From NCBI GenBank assembly GCA_002385675.1, contig DGDY01000039.1:1-13360 (forward strand): DNA of 13,360 nucleotides, read 5' to 3'. The notes under the pieces are model-generated. The model was not told where the DNA came from. It did no database searches and worked only from the letters and a program-made list of their open reading frames with translations. Made by a program: the position numbers and the translations under genes. Below are positions 1-5,740 of the stretch, piece by piece. Within the stretch, counting starts at the first letter, position 1; every line of letters starts with the position of its first letter. The stretch is from Anaerolineales bacterium UBA3940 (GTDB lineage Bacteria > Chloroflexota > Anaerolineae > Aggregatilineales > UBA3940).

Positions 1-23
1 CCCTCCGCGGCGGTTGTTGGCCG

Positions 24-2120
24 CTACTCCCTCAGCGAGCAGGTGGGCCGCCCGGCGATGCAGTTCTCCCAGTCGGCGCGCAGAGCATCGGCCTCCGCGA
101 CGTCCAGCCATTGCTGCAGCCAGTCGTTCATCCCCTCCGCCTCGATCTGCCCGCCTGCCCGCTGGAGCGTGCCTTCCAGCCCGTAGCGGTTGATCAGGAG
201 CCGGATGAGCAGGCTCTCCGGCTGGCTCATGCTGAGCAGCCCCTGCTCGGAGAGCGGCAGGTGCCGAACATCCACGCCCAGATCGTCAAGCGCCCACGCG
301 ATAAAGCCTAGCGAGAACGGCCCGCCCGGCTCGATCGGGCTGTTCTCCCCGGCCAGCATCACCGCCCCCGCCACATCCCACAGGGCGGCGGCGTGTACCT
401 CCTCACGCGGGCTGACGCCCGGCTGTCGCAGCGTCGTGTAAGGCGAGCTAACCCAGATCAGCGCGTCGTAACCTTCCGGGTAGTTGTCTGCCCCCCGCGC
501 GAAGAACTCCGAGGGTGTGAGCGGCGTGAGCAGTACCAGGTAGCGCGGCTCCGGCTCTGGCGCGAGGTTGAACACGCCGCTCAGGTGCGCGTAGGCGCGC
601 TCCAACTCGTCGAGCAGCCCCTCCGCCGACTCTGCATCGAGGTCATAGTAGAGCAGGTCGAAGTGCTCGCTCGACTCGCGCCGCTCCTCCCCCCACATAT
701 CGAGCGTAAACCGGGTGTGAACCCAGCCGGTTGCGTCCAGCCGGTACGGTTCGAAGCCGACCAGCATCTCGCCCGCACGCCGGGAGGCGGACGGCACGCG
801 CGAGTACCGTACCTCGGCGAACAGGACGTCGCCCACACGCTGCACGCTCCGCACGCGGATGCTGTCTGGCTCCGCCTCCGTCTCGATAGCGGGGTCGACG
901 ACGACCTGCTGCGTGCCGGGGTTGAGATCCTGGTACAGCAGCATCGCCTCGGTCGGCTGGCGGCGGCTGAGCAGCGCCGCCTCGGCGCGCAGGCGGAAGG
1001 CGATGTAATCCCGCCAATCGACGGGCAGATCGATGGCGCTGGTGCCCGTCAGCGTCTGGAGCACCGGCACGAGCCGGTCGTCGCGCTGGATGGCCCGCGT
1101 GAAGGCAGGCATGATCTCCGGGCCGAACTCATCCTCAAGCGGCGAGAAGAACGTCGAGGGTGGCGCCGCCGGGTCGAGCCGGTCGTGCAGCCACGCGGCA
1201 AGCTCGCCCTCCACCCAGCGCAGGTCGGATGTCTCGCGCGGGGTGCTGGAGCCGCCTGTAGCCCGCGCCGCGCGATGAGTGATGGCCTGCGCCCAGCGCT
1301 CGGCGATGGCCTGTGTCAGCGCGGTCGTCAGCTCCGGGTCGAGCATTTCGGGGTCTTCAGGCACGCGGTGCAGCGACGGCGAGGGCACGATAAGCTGATC
1401 GGCGGGGTTGCCGGACCAGCCGGGCCGTGCGAGCGGGTCGAGGCTGACGACGACGCGGATGGGTTCGGGCTGTACGGCGTTTGGGTGGTCGCAACCGGTG
1501 AGGCGGCAGGCGTGATCCCACCACGCTTCGAGGCGGGGCAGCAGCGCCTCGACAGCAGGCCGGTCGCCCTCGCGGAACGAGGCGGTGAAGTGCTCGGTGC
1601 TCTCCTCTGCCAGGTCGCCGAGGGCGTCGGGCGGCAGGCTGGTATGCTCCCAGCCGCGCTCGGTGTGGACGTAGTACCACGTCACGCGGTAGGGCGTGCC
1701 GTCGAGGACTTCGCGCAGCGTCACCCGCGCGTGGTCGCCGTCGATCTGCATGTCGAGGATTTCGCCGGGGACGCTCAGGCGCGAGCCAAGCTCCTGGTAC
1801 TCGTCAAACACGTCGGCCTGTATGCGCCGCCACTCGCCCTCGTCGGCCTGCAGGCCGAGAAAGGCGCCCCGGTCGCCAAGGCGCAGCGCCAGCGTCTCGG
1901 CGGCAACGGCTGTCTCCAGTTGTATCTGCAGCCGCTCGGAGATCGCCCGCAGCCGCAGCGTCACGGCGAGACCGATCGCCGCGATAACCCCGCCCACGAT
2001 AATGATGATGTTGCGAATACGCCGCAGGCGCTGGCGGCGTGCGAGCGCTGCTGCCGGGTCTTCGCCCGCTTCCTCCCAGTCGTCCTCGGACTCGACTTCC
2101 CAGTCCAGCCTGATACCCAT
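24..2120 (-). CDS. Membrane-anchored protein with two tandem degenerate peptidase-MA-like modules
   Basis: 698 residues, ATG start at 2120, TAG stop at 24-26. An acidic N-terminus is followed by a basic stretch (RRQRLRRIRN, 28-37) and one hydrophobic segment (about 37-56), so by the positive-inside rule the bulk of the protein lies outside the membrane. The remainder is an internal duplication. Residues about 62-380 and 381-698 share, in the same order, a GW.HT motif (156-160; 465-468), an S(T/S)EHF motif (174-178; 483-487), an LL..LE helix, PEP.R followed by a beta strand, a SP(S/Y)(L/T) motif (246-249; 559-562) and a final DW helix (368-369; 666-667). The order resembles secreted peptidase-MA-like (gluzincin) proteins, but no HExxH is present in either copy, so proteolysis is unlikely. 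I infer a structural or binding role at the cell surface. It is downstream of the NACHT-FGE gene on the same strand but has its own promoter. The Shine-Dalgarno is weak (GAGG only 2 nt from ATG). Confidence 0.85.
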   Translation of the reverse strand: MGIRLDWEVESEDDWEEAGEDPAAALARRQRLRRIRNIIIIVGGVIAAIGLAVTLRLRAISERLQIQLETAVAAETLALRLGDRGAFLGLQADEGEWRRIQADVFDEYQELGSRLSVPGEILDMQIDGDHARVTLREVLDGTPYRVTWYYVHTERGWEHTSLPPDALGDLAEESTEHFTASFREGDRPAVEALLPRLEAWWDHACRLTGCDHPNAVQPEPIRVVVSLDPLARPGWSGNPADQLIVPSPSLHRVPEDPEMLDPELTTALTQAIAERWAQAITHRAARATGGSSTPRETSDLRWVEGELAAWLHDRLDPAAPPSTFFSPLEDEFGPEIMPAFTRAIQRDDRLVPVLQTLTGTSAIDLPVDWRDYIAFRLRAEAALLSRRQPTEAMLLYQDLNPGTQQVVVDPAIETEAEPDSIRVRSVQRVGDVLFAEVRYSRVPSASRRAGEMLVGFEPYRLDATGWVHTRFTLDMWGEERRESSEHFDLLYYDLDAESAEGLLDELERAYAHLSGVFNLAPEPEPRYLVLLTPLTPSEFFARGADNYPEGYDALIWVSSPYTTLRQPGVSPREEVHAAALWDVAGAVMLAGENSPIEPGGPFSLGFIAWALDDLGVDVRHLPLSEQGLLSMSQPESLLIRLLINRYGLEGTLQRAGGQIEAEGMNDWLQQWLDVAEADALRADWENCIAGRPTCSLRE

Positions 2121-2159
2121 GCCCTCGCCCGACTCTACTACGCCTGCCTGTGTCTACTT

Positions 2160-2188
2160 ATGATAGCATGCCCGGCCCCCCGGTTAAA
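2160..2188 (-). promoter_or_regulatory. Extended -10 promoter for the 24-2120 gene
   Basis: Read on the minus strand, TTTAAC (2183-2188) is followed after exactly 17 nt by TATCAT (2160-2165). TATCAT matches the sigma-70 -10 consensus at 5 of 6 positions, and the TGC just before it makes an extended -10 (TGn). The -35 is weak (3 of 6). Transcription would start near 2153, leaving a leader of about 33 nt before the ATG at 2120. Prediction from sequence only. Confidence 0.5.
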
Positions 2189-2239
2189 GCTGGTAGGATG
2201 GAGTCCACAGAGGGCACGGATGAAGGTTCAATGGGGCAT

Positions 2240-2270
2240 GGCAGGGGCCGGTTTCAGACCGACCCCTACC
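2240..2270 (-). terminator. 13-bp hairpin after the NACHT-FGE gene, possible terminator or mRNA 3' end structure
   Basis: The arms 2240-2252 and 2258-2270 are inverted repeats around a 5-nt loop. The two mismatches on the plus strand (C opposite A) become G-U wobbles in minus-strand RNA, giving an unbroken 13-bp stem in the transcript of the NACHT-FGE gene, whose stop is 76 bp upstream. No U-run follows, so a classical intrinsic terminator is not supported; a Rho-type or RNA-stability structure is equally possible. Confidence 0.45.
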
Positions 2271-2345
2271 ACTCCTTTCGACGATGGGTCGCGAGACGAC
2301 CACCGGCAGAGGGGCCCAGTTGGTGCAGATACGTACGCGTATGGA

Positions 2346-5180
2346 TTATGTCACATCCATCGCCAGCCGGAAGCCCAGCAGCGGCACGCACGCGCGGGGA
2401 TCGACCTCCCGCCGCTGATCGCAGTGCATCTCGCTGCGGTCGCGGTCATACGCGCCGCCGCGCACGCAGCGAGCGCCCGCCCCGCCGATGTTCTCGCGTC
2501 CGTCGTTGGCGCGGTAGGGGTAGGGCCGGTACAGGCTGCTCGTCCACTCCCAGACGTTGCCGCCCATATCGAACACGCCCTCCGGCGTCTGGTCTTTGGG
2601 GAAGATGCCCACCGCCGACGTCTGGCGGACGCCCGACTCGCGGGTGTTCACGTCGTCGTTGCTGGCCCGGTTGCCAAACGGGTATTTGCGCCGCTCCAAC
2701 CCGGCGGCGGCGCGCTCCCATTCCGCCTCGGTGAGCAGCCGGTACGGCTTCTTTGTCTTGGCCCGCAGCCAGTTGACGTAGGCGATGGCCTCGTACCAGG
2801 TGATGCCCACCACGGGCCGGTTGGGGATGCCAAGGCACGGGTCGCCCAGATAGCCGCCAAGATGCCACGCTTGATTGCGCCAGACACGCCCCGCGCTCGT
2901 CCAGTACTCGTCGCGTTCGTACTCGCCGGAGTTCCAGAACTCGGCAAACTGCGCGTTCGTTACCGGGTAGCGGGCAATGGCGAACGGCTTGAGCGTCACG
3001 GTATGCTGCTCCTTGCCCTCGCCCAGCCTGAAGCGCCCACCCTTGATGACCACCATCTCCGGCTCGCGCGTGCAGACACCGGGGCGTGGGTCGCCGAGAA
3101 TGCCCAGCGCGTCGCCGGCCTTCACCCGCTCGACGGGGCTCAGGTGCCCGCCCTCCACCAGCGCGACAAGCTGCTCCATCAGCACGGGGACAAGCTCGCG
3201 GCCCAGATGATCGTGGCTCTCGGCGTTTGCGCGCCCGTAGATCGTGAGCATTTCTGCCGCCCACCACACGGCCCGCCAACCCTCCGGACCGGTCGGGTGC
3301 GTGCGTTTGATCAGCGCGTTGATGGCTGCCAGCGGACGGCCTCGCTCATGCTGGTTGAGTACAAGGTGCCCGATGGCAAGCAGCAGCACCTCATGCCAGA
3401 TATCGCCCTGGCGTACCAGGTCGGCAATGCAGTAGATGAGGTCCAGTTCGTTGACGATGTGGACCGCCGCCAGGAACTCCTGAAAGCCCCGGTGGGGGAA
3501 GGCGTACGTGCGGTCGCCGTTGGGCGGCTGGCCCTTGCCGATGAGCAGGCCCGCCTCCTGTTCGATGAAGTCGCAGAAGCGGGCAGCCTTCTGCAGGTCG
3601 TTGTTGAGATGCCTGCCCAGTATGGTGAGCACCTCGCTGTGCGGGATATCGACGTCGCGACGGCTGCGGCTCTGCTCGCTGTGCATGTGGTAGGCAAGCT
3701 CACACAGGCCGCTGACAAGCTGGTCCTCGCGAGCGCCAAGCTGATCGATGATGCCTGCCTCCCAGCCGTTCTCCGGCGTCAGGCGGGGCTGCGTCCACTT
3801 CCACAGCAGCAGGTTGATGCATTCGTTGTACAGGCGGGCGCGATCGCGTGGGAGCTTGCCCCAGTAAGTGTGGACGACGCAGATCACCGTGAGCAGCATC
3901 GGGTTGTGGGGAAGGCCTTCGAGCGAGGAGATTGCCTCACGCAGATCGCTCGCCTCTTCCTCGGCGGCTTCCCGGCTGCGCACGCCGCGCCGCACAAGCG
4001 CCTCGTACCACCGGCTGATGAACTCGTCGATGGCCTCGTCGCTCAACCGGTCGAGGGTGACGTCGACCACCCGCCTGTGCTGGTCGAGACGCCAGTCCGG
4101 ATCGGTATAGGAGAGCGTGCGGCAGGTGACGATGAAGCGGCTGTCCGGGTAGCTCGCGGTAAAGTCGTTAATCGCGTCGCGCACGATGTGGCGCTTCTTG
4201 AGGTCGGCGATCTCGTCCAGCCCGTCGAACATGACCAGGCATTGCCCCTTGCGCAGCGCACGGTGAACCTCGTCGGCCAGCTCCGCGAAGCCGTGCTCGA
4301 CCAACTGCGCCTGGATGTGCTCCTTCAGCAGGCGGGCGGTGCCCCGCTGCGTGCGCTTTGGCAGATCGCGGACGAAATCGCGCAGGGTAACGCGGATGGG
4401 CAGCAGCGCCCCGTGTGACCAGTTCACGGCGGGGCGGCGGCTCGTCTGCGGCAGGCTGAGCCGGTCCAGGTAGTAGCTGCTGTCGTGCGGGTTGAGGCGC
4501 GCACCAGCCAGGCAAGTGGTCAGGAAGTTGAGCAGTGTCGTCTTGCCCGAGCCGGGGTCGCCGAGGATGACGAGCACGCGAGTGCGGTTGATGACATCCA
4601 GCACGGGGACCGGCACGCGGGCGTCCGGGGCGTCGCCGCGCTCCAGCGCGTCCTGCGTGCGCCGCACGTTGAGATGCACGAACACCTCGTCGAGCTTGAT
4701 ATCGGGTGCGACGCTGCCATCGAGCATCCGCACGTTGAGGTCGCCGAGCGGCACCCGGCTGGAGTGCTCTATCAGCCAGTTGAGGTAGGCGCGCTCTACC
4801 TGGTTTACCGGCACGCCTGCTTCGGCCCCGTTGCTGTTCGAGATATTGATCGTCACACTGTCGATTTTCATCTCGGTGTGGGTCAGTTCGCCATCGCCGA
4901 TGACGGAGTCTTTTACCACATCGGCGTGTACTTCGTTGTGATCGCGCCCGATGACTGTCTCCCCGGAGGGGGCAGGCAACACGGAAAGCTCGCTGCGCAG
5001 CGCTTCCGCCCAGCGGTTTAACTCCCAGCACAGCCGCTCCAGATGCTTCTTCGCGGCGGGGTTCTTCACGCCCAGGCTCAGTACGTACTGTATCTCCCTG
5101 ACTCTTTCTTCGACCCAGGCCAGTTTCTGTTCGTCGGGCCAGTTTTCGTAGTCAAAAGGCACAGGCAGATTGTTGCTCAT
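2346..5180 (-). CDS. NACHT-family STAND NTPase with C-terminal FGE/C-lectin-fold domain
   Basis: 944 residues from ATG at 5180. This start has a GGGGAG ribosome site 7 nt upstream; an in-frame TTG at 5237 would run through the divergent promoter and is rejected. Order: helical domain (about 10-65); Gly/Val/Asn-rich beta-type segment (74-118); linker to about 200; NACHT core with Walker A GDPGSGKT (207-214), Walker B LVMFDGLDE (315-323) and sensor-like FIVTCR (349-354); helical region ending in FPHRGFQEFLAA (561-572), typical of NACHT modules; FGE-sulfatase-like domain (about 706-944) with VTNAQF, TEAEWE, GGNVWEW and VRGG..GFRLA. NACHT proteins oligomerise on sensing a ligand; the C-terminal domain probably senses and the N-terminus signals. 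The paired catalytic cysteines of true formylglycine-generating enzymes are not in place (see findings), so I read the domain as a ligand-binding C-lectin fold. An antiphage role is inferred from other bacterial NACHT proteins, not shown. Confidence 0.93.
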   Translation of the reverse strand: MSNNLPVPFDYENWPDEQKLAWVEERVREIQYVLSLGVKNPAAKKHLERLCWELNRWAEALRSELSVLPAPSGETVIGRDHNEVHADVVKDSVIGDGELTHTEMKIDSVTINISNSNGAEAGVPVNQVERAYLNWLIEHSSRVPLGDLNVRMLDGSVAPDIKLDEVFVHLNVRRTQDALERGDAPDARVPVPVLDVINRTRVLVILGDPGSGKTTLLNFLTTCLAGARLNPHDSSYYLDRLSLPQTSRRPAVNWSHGALLPIRVTLRDFVRDLPKRTQRGTARLLKEHIQAQLVEHGFAELADEVHRALRKGQCLVMFDGLDEIADLKKRHIVRDAINDFTASYPDSRFIVTCRTLSYTDPDWRLDQHRRVVDVTLDRLSDEAIDEFISRWYEALVRRGVRSREAAEEEASDLREAISSLEGLPHNPMLLTVICVVHTYWGKLPRDRARLYNECINLLLWKWTQPRLTPENGWEAGIIDQLGAREDQLVSGLCELAYHMHSEQSRSRRDVDIPHSEVLTILGRHLNNDLQKAARFCDFIEQEAGLLIGKGQPPNGDRTYAFPHRGFQEFLAAVHIVNELDLIYCIADLVRQGDIWHEVLLLAIGHLVLNQHERGRPLAAINALIKRTHPTGPEGWRAVWWAAEMLTIYGRANAESHDHLGRELVPVLMEQLVALVEGGHLSPVERVKAGDALGILGDPRPGVCTREPEMVVIKGGRFRLGEGKEQHTVTLKPFAIARYPVTNAQFAEFWNSGEYERDEYWTSAGRVWRNQAWHLGGYLGDPCLGIPNRPVVGITWYEAIAYVNWLRAKTKKPYRLLTEAEWERAAAGLERRKYPFGNRASNDDVNTRESGVRQTSAVGIFPKDQTPEGVFDMGGNVWEWTSSLYRPYPYRANDGRENIGGAGARCVRGGAYDRDRSEMHCDQRREVDPRACVPLLGFRLAMDVT

Positions 5181-5187
5181 GTCATAG

Positions 5188-5193
5188 CTCCCC
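5188..5193 (-). promoter_or_regulatory. Ribosome binding site deciding the NACHT-FGE start
   Basis: GGGGAG on the minus strand lies 7 nt before the ATG at 5178-5180. It supports this start over the in-frame TTG 57 nt upstream, which would put the ribosome site inside the coding region. Confidence 0.7.
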
Positions 5194-5195
5194 AG

Positions 5196-5224
5196 TTGCC
5201 TTCTCACAGTCTCACACCTACAAT
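5196..5224 (+). promoter_or_regulatory. Sigma-70 promoter of the 163-aa gene
   Basis: TTGCCT (5196-5201, 4 of 6 matches to the -35 consensus) and TACAAT (5219-5224, 5 of 6 matches to the -10 consensus) are separated by 17 nt. Transcription would start near 5231, just before the AAAGGAG ribosome site (5236-5242), giving a leader of about 18 nt. The 68-bp gap must also serve the divergent NACHT-FGE gene, for which I see no equally good promoter on the minus strand. Confidence 0.6.
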
Positions 5225-5248
5225 GAGGATATAACAAAGGAGAAACTA

Positions 5249-5740
5249 ATGGATAACCAACCTGATACTAACCTAACAGATCGAGATCGGAATAATGAGC
5301 ACACTGGCAGCCGGGTCGGCGGCAATCAAAATATCGTGTACGGAAACGTGACCGGCGGCGTGGTTGGCCGGGGCACGGTGAATGCCACCAACATCGCCGG
5401 GGGCGATGTGAACAACGGTGCGCGGGAGGCGGCTATGCCGCGCGAGTTCGCCGATCTGGTGAGCGAGCTGGAGCAGCTCATCGTCGAGGCCCGGGACGCT
5501 GGGGAGATGCCCAAGCCTGTCGCCGAGAAAGCCCTGAGCAACCTCAGTGAGGCGGTTGCGATCATCAAGAAGGAGGAGAAGCCGCCCAAAAATGAGATCA
5601 TGCGCCGGCTCCAGTATGTGGCGGACGTGATCGACGCCATCGTTGATATGGTTACTGAAGCCGGCGGCGCTGCCGGCATCCTGCTCAAGGCGCTGCCAGT
5701 TATCAACCTGCTAATCAAGACCGCCGGGCGTATCTTCTGA
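5249..5740 (+). CDS. Small protein with Gly/Val/Asn-rich N-terminal motif and helical, hydrophobic C-terminus; candidate effector
   Basis: 163 residues, ATG at 5249 with an excellent ribosome site (AAAGGAG, 6-nt spacer) and a good promoter. I do not recognise a named family. Residues 1-22 are polar. Residues 24-57 are a low-complexity Gly/Val/Asn/Thr segment with spaced GN, GG and GD turns (for example GGNQNIVYGNVTGG), predicted beta-forming. Residues about 65-107 form two charged amphipathic helices, 115-135 another, and 138-163 a glycine-containing hydrophobic helix with scattered lysines (ILLKALPVINLLIKTAG), fit to contact or disturb membranes. Small proteins with this kind of N-terminus often sit beside STAND ATPase genes in filamentous and Chloroflexota-like bacteria. 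The gene is divergent from NACHT-FGE (68 bp) and its last 30 bp overlap the 3' end of the convergent NACHT-HEAT gene. An effector or adaptor for one or both NACHT proteins is my inference. Confidence 0.88.
   Translation: MDNQPDTNLTDRDRNNEHTGSRVGGNQNIVYGNVTGGVVGRGTVNATNIAGGDVNNGAREAAMPREFADLVSELEQLIVEARDAGEMPKPVAEKALSNLSEAVAIIKKEEKPPKNEIMRRLQYVADVIDAIVDMVTEAGGAAGILLKALPVINLLIKTAGRIF

Noticed and set aside
7..24. GCGGC/GCCGC inverted repeat at the end of the first gene
   Set aside because: Only 5 bp with an 8-nt loop and no T-run, overlapping the stop codon; too weak to call, and the downstream side is cut by the window edge.
2121..2345. A diversity-generating template repeat or short RNA in the gap after the FGE domain
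   Set aside because: I compared the gap with the last 130 bases of the gene by eye and found no near-copy with extra adenines; no reverse transcriptase is in the window.
393..4418. A 1341-codon open frame on the plus strand across two genes and the gap between them
   Set aside because: It is antisense to two well-supported proteins, its translation has no domain character and is rich in Arg, Ala, Val and His, and long stop-free antisense frames are common in GC-rich DNA.
5181..5237. TTG at 5237 as the NACHT-FGE start
   Set aside because: It would place the promoter and ribosome site of the divergent gene inside this gene, while the ATG at 5180 has its own GGGGAG at ideal spacing.
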